This document shows, piece after piece, positions 48,161 through 59,269 of a stretch of 64,000 nucleotides of DNA (its first letter is position 1; each line of letters starts with the position of its first letter). The DNA comes from Trichosphaerium sp. ATCC 40318. Lineage: Eukaryota > Discosea > Flabellinia > Trichosidae. The notes under the pieces are model-generated. The model was not told where the DNA came from. It did not search any database and saw nothing but the letters and a program-made list of their open reading frames with translations. Both the position numbers and the translations under genes were made by a program. Where the stretch lies: NCBI GenBank assembly GCA_038496445.1, contig JALMLS010000450.1, positions 204,603 to 268,602 on the forward strand, in the 5' to 3' direction.

Positions 48161-49278
48161 ATAAAAAAAATAAAGAGATAAAAAAATCACGACTCAGGTA
48201 TTCACTTTAAAATTTGTTTGGCCTATAAAACAAGCGACTGCAACAACATAGTAGTTCTTTCTAATGAACATAATTTAGCTGGGAAGATTAAAAAACTTAC
48301 GCGTTTAGCGTACTCAAACACTTTAAAAAACAAGTTTACGGAATAAAGCTACGGTTTGATAGATAAGACTTTGATGTTTGAAAAACTCAATAAAACGCAA
48401 GGTAAGAAAAGAATGTGGTTTCAGGAAAAAGCCTTTTGTGAGATTTAAACTCCATTCTACAACATCAAACTACTACGTACGTTATGTTTACAGCAGTTAA
48501 TACGCCCTCATATGTATTTAGTGTGATAAGCGCTGTCGCTTTGAAAGAACTATTTTCTGGTGTTAATTCTCAAATTTTCTTTATACTACAAGCCGTTGTG
48601 AGCGGTTTTGGTTGCGTATACTTGCCTTTTTGGATTATCAACTGTTAAAAAACTGTATTACACCCAATAACCTGTAATATCGTAATTAATCGCGTAGACA
48701 AGAGTAATAAACGTTTTTTGGCGGTCTTTTAAACAAATACGTTACCACGAAGTTAAAAAAGGTCAAACATAGTTGTATTCCAACAAATACTATGTGTAGA
48801 GGGTATTTATATGATTAGTTATGCAAATTACTCTTCATAAGCAATGTTTCCTTAAAAACAAGTTTTCGAATTGCTTTTTTTCTTGTTTGTCTACAAAGTC
48901 TCTTTTTACACAGAGCGGAAGCCAACATGAAGGTACCATCGAAATCTTGCGGTTTGATTGTTGGTGCGTTGTTGGTGTATGTAGAATCGTCTTGGTTGCT
49001 GTAAAACAACTGCAAAAGCAACTTTTTTTCAGCACGTGAAAGTTGAGTGCCATGAGCTCGGCTGATATGAAAGCTAGCTTTACAAGCAAACTAAAATACA
49101 GAAGGCATATCTTGGGAGTACTCAGGTAACATGCTAATAGAGTTAAAGCACATTGTTTGTGCGCGGAATTTGTTCGCCTAGTACATTTCAGTGATTCTAA
49201 AAATAGAGTTGTTAATTAAGTTTGTCTTTCTCCTTCGGTTTTAATACACCCTTAGTGACAATTTGCAATAGCATAAAC
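48161..49278. other. Diverged tail of the duplicated block, then intergenic
   Basis: 48160-48860 still aligns in patches with 57781-58640 (for example GCGTATACTTGCC and ATAAGCAATGTTTCCTTAAAA), so the duplicated block spans about 4 kb. No exon chain is supported. The right end should hold the promoter of the F-box-Hint gene. Confidence 0.45.
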
Positions 49279-50355
49279 ATGGAAGCCGTTAACACCAGTT
49301 TAACATCATTGACATTAAATACAACACTACTGGACGTTACAGACGACGGTATACTTGAAATCCTATCGAATTTAACGTACGATGAGCTTAGAGGCGTACA
49401 AATAGTTTCAAAGCGCTTCAGTACACTTGTACGAGTAGAAAGACGGCAGTACCCATCGCTACCTGAGCATTTAAGCATAAAGAGAGAAGGAACGGTCAAT
49501 AGACAAAAACTTTGCGTTAAAATAGAACCATTTAACAACAGCACGACATATACACTTCAAATAAGGCGTCAGCCGCACGTACATGATCGAGGCTATGATG
49601 ACTACTTTGAGGGGACCCACAAGGCTTATAAAGAACCTCGTGATATCGTCTTATCTCGTGACAAATGTGCCAAAGAAACAGAAGGTGGTTGCACATTTCT
49701 TGTTCCTGTTACTATCTATAAAGGCTTTATTGAGTTTACTTTGAATGTCTCTGTTGCATGTGAAAAGAATGGAAGGAAGCTATTGAGTAAAATACATAAC
49801 ATAGCATTACTATCGGACTTCTTTGATCCTGGATGCTTTGATGGAAACGCAAGAATTGCAATGTCAAATGATGGCGATACGAAAAAAGCTAAAGATATTC
49901 GTATTGGTGATAAAGTATTATCTTCTTCAGGAACAATGCAGACTGTTGTTCATGTTGACGCTATTCGCAGGAACGTAAAGAAACGTATGGTAAAGCTTGG
50001 AGACTTTTGGATAACAAGAGGACACCCCGTGCTAATCAGAGGAGAGTGGTACGCTTTGGTTACAAACATAGAGCAAACACAGTTGAAAATCAATAACAAC
50101 CTAATTACTAGGTACCGGCCTGATGAACTAAAGGATGATGTTCTACGCATATCTGATGGCTTGTATAACTTTGTTTTGGATGACGAACATACCATACTAG
50201 TTGGAGAACAAGAAGTATACACGTGTTGTACTTTGGGAAAGTACTGTGGTGAAAGGCTTGAACAATTACATCCTCAACAAAACGAAAAGTATGGAGCTAG
50301 CATTCTAAAAGTAAACTATGAACATCAGAAAAGGAATAGAAAGGTTGAATACTGA
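49279..50355 (+). CDS. F-box-like protein with C-terminal Hint domain
   Basis: Single exon; I start at MEAVNTSL (49279), though an in-frame ATG lies at 49222. Residues about 20-60 are F-box-like (DDGILEILSNLTYDELRG, VQIVSKRFSTLVRV). The middle domain is beta-rich and unrecognised. From about residue 190 a Hint (hedgehog/intein) fold begins at Cys in DPGCFDGNARIAM, followed by AKDIRIGDKVLSSSG, DFWITRGHPVLI (the T-x-x-H-like block) and LYNFVLDDEHTILV, then YTCCTLGKYCG. Hint domains cleave the chain at the Cys, as in Hedgehog and vWA-Hint proteins. No C-terminal His-Asn was seen, so cleavage or ester transfer is more likely than splicing. The partner domain is unusual. Confidence 0.75.
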   Translation: MEAVNTSLTSLTLNTTLLDVTDDGILEILSNLTYDELRGVQIVSKRFSTLVRVERRQYPSLPEHLSIKREGTVNRQKLCVKIEPFNNSTTYTLQIRRQPHVHDRGYDDYFEGTHKAYKEPRDIVLSRDKCAKETEGGCTFLVPVTIYKGFIEFTLNVSVACEKNGRKLLSKIHNIALLSDFFDPGCFDGNARIAMSNDGDTKKAKDIRIGDKVLSSSGTMQTVVHVDAIRRNVKKRMVKLGDFWITRGHPVLIRGEWYALVTNIEQTQLKINNNLITRYRPDELKDDVLRISDGLYNFVLDDEHTILVGEQEVYTCCTLGKYCGERLEQLHPQQNEKYGASILKVNYEHQKRNRKVEY

Positions 50356-50982
50356 TAAACAATTCCGTATAACCTTTTTCATAAGAAGATTGCTATTCTG
50401 TCGATTCACGTGATTCTTTTTGACAACTCAAACAAGAACCCAATCTACTGACATTTATTTTTTCACTAAATCTCTTTGTACAAAATGCATAGAGCAATAA
50501 CATCAGCTTGTGTACAGTGTACCACTGTCTCTATAAAAAATAGCCTTTTTAAAGTGGAATACTGAAAATCTTGTAAGCGCGTTTCTACCGACTACAAACA
50601 CAAAAATTATTTTATAACCTTGTTCGCACAACTACTACTCCTTCAGGGACGTAGTAAAAATAAAGACCAATGAAAGAAAAAAGGACACTTAACATGACAA
50701 GTGGCAAAGTAGTGAAAAATGGCGATAATTGACAAGTTTTACGAGATTTCCTCTAAGTTCAGTTCAATATCCTAAAGATAAAACGTACTTGGTGATCAAA
50801 TCCAGAAATTCTAAATTGTCAACTTTACAAGGTTATTGAGGTATGATATTGGTGTATTTACTAGATACATCTGTTTTAAGCAACATTTATAAGTATAGGG
50901 GATGCATTCACAGTTATGGTCCATGAGTTACCGTTTGCAGTGAACAACTATTAAAACTGTATTAGAAATCACAAAAAAAACT
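50356..50982. other. Convergent intergenic region
   Basis: AT-rich sequence between the F-box-Hint gene and the glycoside hydrolase 3' end. No exon supported. Confidence 0.35.
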
Positions 50983-53900
50983 CTAGCTTACATTTGCGAC
51001 TTTTTCTACACCTGCTTCTGTTCCTAAAAACTTCCATGCGAAAGTCTCTTGTGCGTTAATATTAGGAATTGTAACTTGCACTTTTTGTTGCGTTGCAGAG
51101 TTTCCATCTATAGGCAACCAAGCGACAATAAAAGTTGGTTTTTCTTTGTCAAAAAGTTAGTTGCATTCAGAGTCATGTAGTTAGTTCATACGTTGTGCGT
51201 CTCCAAGCAAATATATGTAAGCGTCTTCATCTTGTTTTACAACATCTAAAAAGTGCATATCACCTACAAGTCCGAGGAGAGCCTTTAAAGTACGTAAGAA
51301 AGAACAATCAACAAGAAGTACCTTAAAATTGTAATAAACCATTTTTTTCTTGTAATTGACTTCAGGAGAACCAGTTACACCACTCCTGCAGAAAAGAGTA
51401 GAACATCCTTTGGAGTTGGCGTAGAAAAACCAAAAGGCTTTATCGATTCCTTCACGTGCAGCCATAAACAACCCACGCACTATCGACAAACTTAGTGTTG
51501 AACAAAACCCAGCATCGAAAATAACTTACAACCGTAGACTGAAGAAGCCAACTCACTAACACATGAGTCATGATACCTATCAGGAACACAATACTCTCCA
51601 ACACCGTCAGAGTCATAACTAAGAAGCTGTTGTTAGTCATAAAAACGCGTGATTGACGATTATTCGTACCCCCACTCTGTAAGGTACACTGGCTTTCCTG
51701 GGAAGTTAACATCTCTGTAAGTGAGCATATTTCGAATTGCGTTAAAGTCGGATAGCCTAGCAATATTAGAAAAGCACGTGATTGTTTATTTTTCCTTGAA
51801 ATAGTTAAAAAGCGTACGGATCCTCTGGCATTGTTGCGACAAGAACATTTGTGCCGTTTCTGTAAGCAGAGTAAGCGTGAATATTTAGTCCATCTATGTA
51901 TGGAGCGTTAACTTCTGTAATACGTCCACCAACATAGTTTCCGCCCTGTAGGTATTTAATTTCAAGGTACTCAAATGTAGTCGTACAGTGAGAGGATCAG
52001 GATCTGGGAATGTGGCTTGCAGTGCACATGGGAATACTTGGAAATCAGAATCAGCGTCCTTAGCTCCTTTCGCCATACCACTGTCAAAAATAGTTAGAAG
52101 TGGTTGCAAGTTGCTTCAGTTTGGTTTTCGGTTCACCTTAATATTTTGGTGTAAAAGTCTGCTGGATACTTCCAAGGTTCGTTACCAACTATGGATGGAA
52201 ACTGTTATTTTAATATGAATATAATAGGTTTCGTACCTTCTAAAGTTTTTACCAAACCTCTTCCCTTTCCAGACGCGTTTGGACCAAACCATTCTGAATA
52301 CGCTTTTCCTACAGTCAACAGTTGAGTATAGTACAACAAAAATCCCAGCTACCGTAATTGTAAGCGTCTTGATAAGCATCTGTCCACTTATCTACTGCTG
52401 TAGCTCCGGAATTTGCAAACTGAATTGACGCCTCAACCGAAATACCAGCAGCCTGTTGCGAACATGTGATTATGTTAAGAATGTAGTGTTCAGACGTACG
52501 TTCCAAGCTCCATATTCTGTATCCCAGTTTAGCCATGAAAGTGATTCGGTACCATGACCTTCTGACATGTTTTTGTAGTTTGGGATGTGGTCGGGACTTG
52601 GAAAAGCACTAAGTCTAATGTCGTTGACAATGCACTTACGTTTTTACGTCCCACAACAAGTTGTGATAATTTCTTGCACTTGGAGCAACTGGAGCGTATA
52701 GAAGAGGTCCCATGGAATCATTTTTGAGGTTAGAAGAATCATAACCTGTGCCCCATCCCCAAATACCTAACGACAACAATAAGCTAAATAAATTATTGAA
52801 GACCACATTTCCGTGATGACGAACCGTTGATGCCTGCCAATGTATGGAAGTTGTTTGGGTTAAAAACTGGTTTTCTTGGAGCACCATAAGGACCATATTT
52901 ATCATACGCATTGATGACTTGAACAACTACTTTTTCGTATGGTTTTTCTACAATTTGTTTGATTGCTATTATCCGTGCGTTTACAGTCTTGCCCTACCAC
53001 GAGAATTTAAAAAATACAGTTTAAACAGGATAATTAGGGTACCAAGATGTAATCCACTTTCGGTTGAGTGTTTGGCTTCAAAGGTAATATGACTGAAAGA
53101 TCATCAATAGAAGATCCTGCCAATACATTTATTGAGCTAGCGCCGCTGAAAACACGAAGAGAAAGCCATCCTATGTCCATTGATTTACCCAAATCAACAG
53201 TCTAAGAAAAGAATAAGAACAGGTATTTCAATCATTTGTGTTGCACAAAAACTATCGTACAATTTGTTCGTAGCATTGCTGGTTAGTTACTGATACTTGG
53301 TTAAGTCCTAATTTCCCTGTAGAATTGACAACGAATCCTTTAACATTTGATAACATTGGCGTTATCATTATAAACTTGTAGCTTTCAGCAGATGTGTATG
53401 TTTTAAGGAGTGTGTTAGTTCCATCTTCCATAATAGCGTAAGCCGTGGCATCACCATTGAATGTGCCTGTTATAGAGTTATAGAAGTTCAGAAGTAAGTT
53501 ATACAAGAAAAAGGGGCTCAGGCAGGTACCTCTAAGCGCAAAGTCATGGACCATTGTTGGCGCCTTTAAAGTGACTTCAAAAGAAGCAACACCATCAACA
53601 ACGTTAATAGTTGTGCTAGTATACGCCACATTGCCGTCAGTAATTGTAGTAAGATTTGCGGATTTATCAGGGGACGAGCACTAAAGAAATAATTTAACAC
53701 GAAGTTTTTTGTCCAATTGTTTTGTGAACGAAAAATAAGATACACTTTTGGAGTGGGTAATTGTAGGCTCAAAAACACGTGACAGAAAAGTTTTCCACGT
53801 GATTTTCGGCGAGTTAAAACATTACGTACTTGGCTTTCAGCACATAGATTTAGAAGCGGGTTGATATCTGTTCTGACAACAAAGCCAGAAGGCAAACAAG

Positions 53901-54206
53901 ACCCACTTTCCCATTCTAAAAAACATTTCATAAATAAACTACAACAACTGCCGAAATTATATGATGCTACCACGTGCCTGTACTTATATTATCATCTAAT
54001 ACATTTTTTGGAACGTTTACAGTATTTAAAACTGACGTTGCTACAAAAACGGCCAATTAATAACACTGTTTTAAATTGTAAGGTTTATTTGTTTAAGACG
54101 TACCAGTCGCGGTTGCTTTTGAAGTGTATGAAGGGATCAACCCTGCATTCTCGTCAAAGGCACTAACAGATACTAAAAAAGCTATAATCAACACAATTAT
54201 ATGCAT
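50983..54206 (-). CDS. Secreted glycoside hydrolase (TIM-barrel type) with beta-sandwich module
   Basis: About 14 exons, roughly 850 residues. ATG 54206 opens a signal peptide (MHIIVLIIAFLVSVSA). The N-terminal beta-sandwich resembles discoidin/carbohydrate-binding modules (NVLDDNISTEWESGSCLPSG; TVDLGKSMDIGWLSLRVFSG). The catalytic part carries INGIWGWGTG, SLSWLNWDTEYGAWN, KAYSEWFGPNASGKGRG, a region reading WKYPADFYTKIL, and PVYLTEWGYDSDG. The last fits the strand-7 nucleophile Glu of clan-A glycosidases. A C-terminal beta-domain (FIVAWLPIDGNSATQQKVQV) ends at TAG 50983-50985. The exact family is uncertain. The intron 53916-53977 has a GCACGT donor. It is probably a digestive or cell-wall-acting enzyme. 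Confidence 0.65.
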
Positions 54207-54515
54207 TTGGTGGATGCTGTGGTGTTGTGACGTATAAATGAAAAGTTTTCACATGACGTGTACATTTTATTGTGAACCGTGTACACCACAGTGGATCACG
54301 GTGGCGAGTGTTTACTAATATTGGTAGAGAGATAAAACACTTTACGACAATTGTGACGTCCAACACAAGAATGAGCATAGAAGAAAGAAGTGACCATAAG
54401 AAAGTACGAAGTGACAAATTGCAAAAAAATATCAACAGGTACAAAAAGATGCGGACATACAGATGTTACATTATTTTCTAGCAAAGCGTGAAGGAAATTT
54501 AGCATAGATTGTTTT
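54207..54515. other. Short intergenic gap
   Basis: Promoter side of the hydrolase and 3' flank of kinase copy B. No exon seen. Confidence 0.35.
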
Positions 54516-57063
54516 TTATTGAGAGTTTGTAACATCCATACAATCACAAGCAGGTCCCCAAAGTCCACAATACTCACAAGGATCACCACTACCAGAAACA
54601 ACATATTCAAACTCTTCGATTAGCTTCTTGTAGTTTGCTTTCTTTGCGCACAAAATACTGTGTGTCCAAGTGCGTGGTGTTGATTTGCCTCGAAGAGCAA
54701 GAAGTTGATTTCGTAACTTAAGCTCCCTTTTTTTGTTTCTTGGCTTCTTTGTTGCCGTTTCCAGCCAGCTGGTATAAGCTCTGTCTATAGATAGTTGTAC
54801 CTCAGGATCGGTGATGTGTAGATACGCCATGACATAGACCAAGTTGAGCAAGTCGTCCGAAGGGCGATACTTGTGTATCGCGTCTGGCTTGAAATTTTGC
54901 AGAAGTTTGAAATCAGCAAACTTTAGCCCTCCTTCAATAGTCACCGGCGCACCAGTCTTTACAGATGATCCCCAATCTATCAGGAGAGGCTCATTTGTAT
55001 CACCGTTAATAACAATATTAGATACCGAAATATCTCTAAGAAAATAGTAAGAATACGAAAGGATCACGTGATAAAAAAACAGTTAAAAAAAGTAAAAAGT
55101 AAAACGTGCCTATGTATTATCTCGAGGCTATGTGCTGTCTTTAGTATTTTCACTATACCGGCAAAGAACTGTGGCACGTCATTAATGTCTCTAATACGGC
55201 GTATTTTAACGCCAACTGGTTCTGTGATAATAATAGTTGGCGTGTACTGTACCTGTAACAACACGTTATTATTATGCGAGGTTAAGACCTTTAAAAGAAA
55301 AACAAAGAGCGTACCAACTGAGGAACACCGTCTGAACCTGCTAATTTCTTTAAGGACTTAACCTCACTATTTATGGCATCTCTATGGCTATCAGCAGTTT
55401 CACCAAAGTCCTTGACAGCGACTAAGACTCTCTTGTCACCTCGCTTAATAGGTACACCGTAAACAGTTGCAGTTGCGCCAATACCCAAAATGTTGTGAGC
55501 AATACACATTTCATTGTCGATCTCAAACGATCTAACGTCATGCCCCAAAGCTTCTGGACTCTGAGATAGTAAACCGAACAGAACTCTGCCTCCTTGACCT
55601 CTTAGGTTGTATGGGCCACAGCGATAATACTTCTGTTTGGTAGGATCTTCAAGATCCATAGCCAACTTGAGAACCATAATTTTTTCGTAATTCATAAGAA
55701 TTCCGTAAGCCACCTTTCTCGTTTTTTGAACAAGCATGACTTGGTTCATGTAGTACCATGTCTGGCCAACATGCTCTTCTGTAAAGTCACCAGCTATATA
55801 ATCAATAAGCACCAAGAATAAGAAAAAAAAACGAAAAAACTAAGAAAGAAAAAACAAGAGAAAACGTACACCCTTTCTTCATCTCCCAGATAGCTATCAA
55901 GTGGTATATCTTCATAGTGTTTTTGTCATTTATAACAACCGAGTTTGGAAGAACAGACAAATCAGGCTTTGTTTTCTTGCCATCAGCGCCTGGACCTTTC
56001 AAAATCATATTGTGGGTGTTGTATACGCGTAAGTGTTGGAACACAATCTTTTCAACAAATGCACCGACTGCATTAGTATAGTGGTCTTCATTTTTCCAAT
56101 CAGTCTCTAGTAACTGCAAAAAACCATCTGGAATAGCTACTTCAGGAAATTCAAACAACAGCCGAAGCATTTTATCCCATATCAGCCTACCAAGCTGTTC
56201 GTATGCTAAAAAACATCAGTTATTTTTTCAAAAAAAAAAAAAAAAAGGAAACGCCACAACGGAAAGAAATTGATTGATTGAGAAATATAAAAGATCAATT
56301 TTCAAACAAAAGGATTACTATAAAACAGATGAGGAAACGTCTGGAGTATTAGAGTTTTAGCTTAAGCGATAGTTTGTCATTTCAACAAAAAAAAAAGAGG
56401 GAAAAAGAAAAAGAAAAGGAAAATCACTCAAATGTTAACGTACAATGATATGTAAGACGTGTACACGTCAAATCTCGACCATAACTAGCCAAGCGTATAT
56501 ACAGCATGAGTAAGTTAATATTCATGTAAGTAATCTTTTCAGAATTCTCTCGCTGTGTTTTTTCCGCTGTTTTCTTATACCGCTTGAACGAAGTATCAAT
56601 CTGTTTAATATGTAGGTCTCTCTTTAGACCACGCTTTACTATATCAGCGTTTTGTTTTTTAATTTGTTTGTTTTCTTCTTTGAGCTCCTTTTCGAGCCCC
56701 TCGATCTTGTTTACTCTATCCATGAGCCTTTTAAAGTCCTGAGACTCATTCGCTAGCTGATCATTTACCCTCAACCCCCGTTGTTTTGGGGTCTCGCTTG
56801 TTGGGTCTATGAGAGCAAGTTAACAAAAAAAGTTTTTCACAAACTGGTTTGAAAAGATAAAAAATGTTGAATTTCTCTTTGAGGTTGGAAAGTGGTACAA
56901 AGTATAGATACACATCTATGTACGTACGCGTTATACTGTATATAGCGTCTATAAGCGGCCCTTTGTTCAGTTTGTAGTACTTGTGAATACGTAGACTACT
57001 TGCCATCTGCTTCAGGGCGTCCATTTTGAACTTCCACAAGTCGGCTCTTTCGTATACTGACAT
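54516..57063 (-). CDS. SAP/coiled-coil/nuclease-like/kinase fusion, copy B
   Basis: Paralogue of 45009-47442 with the same exon order. SAP-like start MDALKQMASSLRIHKYYKLN; a coiled coil without the heptad array; nuclease-like core TKPDLSVLP and LIAIWEMKKG; kinase with ILGIGATATVYGVP, LVAVKDFGETA, HRDISVSN (again split at the HRD codon) and LLIDWGSSV; and the Cys tail CEYCGLWGPACDC. All catalytic residues are present. Coding sequence has diverged far more than the 700 bases upstream. As for copy A, kinase activity is predicted from residues and an effector-like role is inferred from architecture. Confidence 0.72.
55065..55070. promoter_or_regulatory. CACGTG palindrome inside the HRD-splitting intron, copy B
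   Basis: Counterpart of the site at 45561. It is conserved although intron flanks have changed. Confidence 0.3.
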
Positions 57064-57780
57064 TTTTGATGATTAGTTGCGTTGGTGCTGTGGATTGAGA
57101 AATTATGGTTTTTTCATCAAGATTTACAGGAGATAAACATCAGATTTCACGTACGTTTGATGTCATCGACACTATCAGAGTCGCTCATTGTACCTTGGTA
57201 CAAATAGTTAATCACTGAACTTTTCTCTTTTCTCAAAGTGAAAGGAGTTTAGGAATTCCCACAAGCTTTCTATCACCAAACAGAACCCGATGGGTAACAC
57301 AAAAATGTAATCCTATACCTCACAATAAAACGCATGAACTATCTGTATCCAGATAAGAAAATAAAGCGGGAGATAACCACAAAGATGATAGTTTTACTAT
57401 GAGTATAAGAGTATTCTGAACCGTTAACGGTTTATCGGACTTTCTCTTAATTTGTACACAATTTGTTGCGCTTTATTTACTCTTACACTCTCATTAAACT
57501 CAATACACTGGTGTAAATACCTGTGATGGTCTCGTAAGTACGTATTTCAGCGATTTGAAGCTCCGAAAAAAAAAAGTAGCTTTGAGAGGAAAGTTTTCAC
57601 TGTAAAAAGACGTTAACGAGGTCAAACAGTAATTGTTGTCATTCAACCAAACAAGTTTAAAATTTATACACAAAATACACGTTCAGATCAATTTTACGGT
57701 TTCGTCATAGCAAAAAACTTCGGTGTAGAGAGCGGCAGTAGTAACATCAAGTGTAAAGTTAAAAGTTAAATGTTACGAAG
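57064..57780. repeat. Upstream half of the kinase-gene duplication, copy B
   Basis: Matches 47443-48160 at well over 90 percent by eye, including a run of A and the phrase AACGAGGTCAAACAGTAATT. It begins directly at the kinase start codon and fades out near 57780. Confidence 0.8.
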
Positions 57781-58655
57781 ATTGATAAAAATCAGCTGAC
57801 AAAGTGGTTCAAAATTTGAAACAGGGATTGAAGGACATGAAAGGATCATTGTAATAAGTAAAACCAAATAAAGCGGACTTTTTCCCAAAAAGCACTAAAA
57901 TCTCAATTTGTTCAAGAATCTTTACGCTTTTGGTGTTTTGTTGGTACCAAAAAGGAAACTGACGGTTTACGCCCACAGCACCGATTCTTTCGAGCAATAC
58001 TGTTCAATGTACCTGACCAAACCATACGCGAGCATAAAAGAGCACAGTTTTTCGAACACGAGCGGTACAATGTTGTTACTCGATGAAACGAAAAAGCTAC
58101 GTATTTGTACTTCGTAAATGACCACAACGGTTTACGAAAAAAAAGCAGAGTTGATAATGCCTTTGATGTTTTAAAACTGGTGACTTCAAGAAAAACGCTT
58201 TTGTGGGATTCAAACTCCATTTCACAACGTCTTACTACTACGTACCTTATTTATACAATAACCAATGCCCATAGATGTATTTGGTTGATGATAAAGGAAG
58301 AATAAACTATTCGCCGTTAAAACTATTTCTGGCATTAGTATTCGGCGTTTATATCGCTATCCAACCGTTTTTATTGCGTATACTTGCCTTTTCGGTATAC
58401 AATCTATAAAAACTGTACTAAATCTAATTAACCTGCGAAAAACATAAGCACTCACGCGTAGGTAAACTAAAAACGCGTAAAAAACGTTTTGGCGGGTTTT
58501 TTTGTCAATTATGTTACCATACGAACTAGAAACGTCTACTTTATACTTCTTAACACTTGGCGTAAGCGTTGGTAATAATGATAGTGTTGTGCGTACAAAC
58601 ATAAGCAATGTTTCCTTAAAACAGTTAGTTAACTTCTTTTGCATGCCGCTCTCAA
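57781..58655. other. Diverged tail of the duplication
   Basis: Patchy similarity to 48160-48860. ORFs in it lack family resemblance and overlap on both strands. No gene supported. Confidence 0.4.
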
Positions 58656-58899
58656 CTAAGCTCTTTTGGCAACGGCATTGATGCCACCTCCTTCGCACTC
58701 ATCATTATTGCAACTGCAAGTGGTACACTCCATCGGTGTGTAATCAAACTGACAGTTCAAAATGTCAATTGGGATAGAATTGGTATGACATGTTGCTGCT
58801 AAAAATGGAAGAAAACCATAACTTGTGTTTTGATGTTACTTAAAACGTGTACTTACAAATGACAGCATCTAACCGTCGTACTGACTTATTTTTAAACAT
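58656..58899 (-). CDS. Possible small cysteine-rich protein or terminal exons
   Basis: Two exons joined by a GTAAGT...TTTTTAG intron (about 58804-58857) give roughly 63 residues from ATG 58899. The second exon reads TCHTNSIPIDILNCQFDYTP, MECTTCSCNNDECEGGG and ends KRA. Six cysteines in about 25 residues suggest a disulfide-rich or metal-binding segment. There is no signal peptide in this model, so earlier exons may exist (a short open stretch ends at a GT near 58915). Not recognised. Confidence 0.3.
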
Positions 58900-59269
58900 T
58901 CCAGTACGTTACAGACCCAGAAAACACAAATTGCGTTACGTTCATCTAAACGCCGGTGATAGATACAACAAGCAATAGGGAGAAGTACTAGAGACCGTAA
59001 ATTGCTTATTGTTTTATTGCAAGGTAAGAATTAATAACATTGTCCTAACATCGCTGATAATCATAGATTCTACACAAAACAGCGTAAACCTAACAAATCT
59101 ATACAAATTCACTCTAAATAACACAAAAGTAAACCTATAGCCTCATTCTCGTCGAGAACCACACGAATGAACACACAGTACGGCGCTTATACATATATTA
59201 GGTTCAACACGTTCTAAAAGAGGAAGTGATTTCAATCATTCTGGAGCGTCAGTCACCTGACGGCGTAAA
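58900..59269. other. Intergenic, promoter side of the endonuclease V gene
   Basis: No supported exon apart from the possible upstream exon of the small minus-strand gene near 58915-58950. Confidence 0.3.

Noticed and set aside
57809-58305. Overlapping ORFs on both strands downstream of the kinase duplication
   Set aside because: They lie in decayed duplicated flank and the corresponding copy-A region does not keep the frames.
45009-58640. Transposon explanation for the 4-kb duplication
   Set aside because: No terminal inverted or direct repeats, target-site duplications or transposase genes were seen at the block edges.
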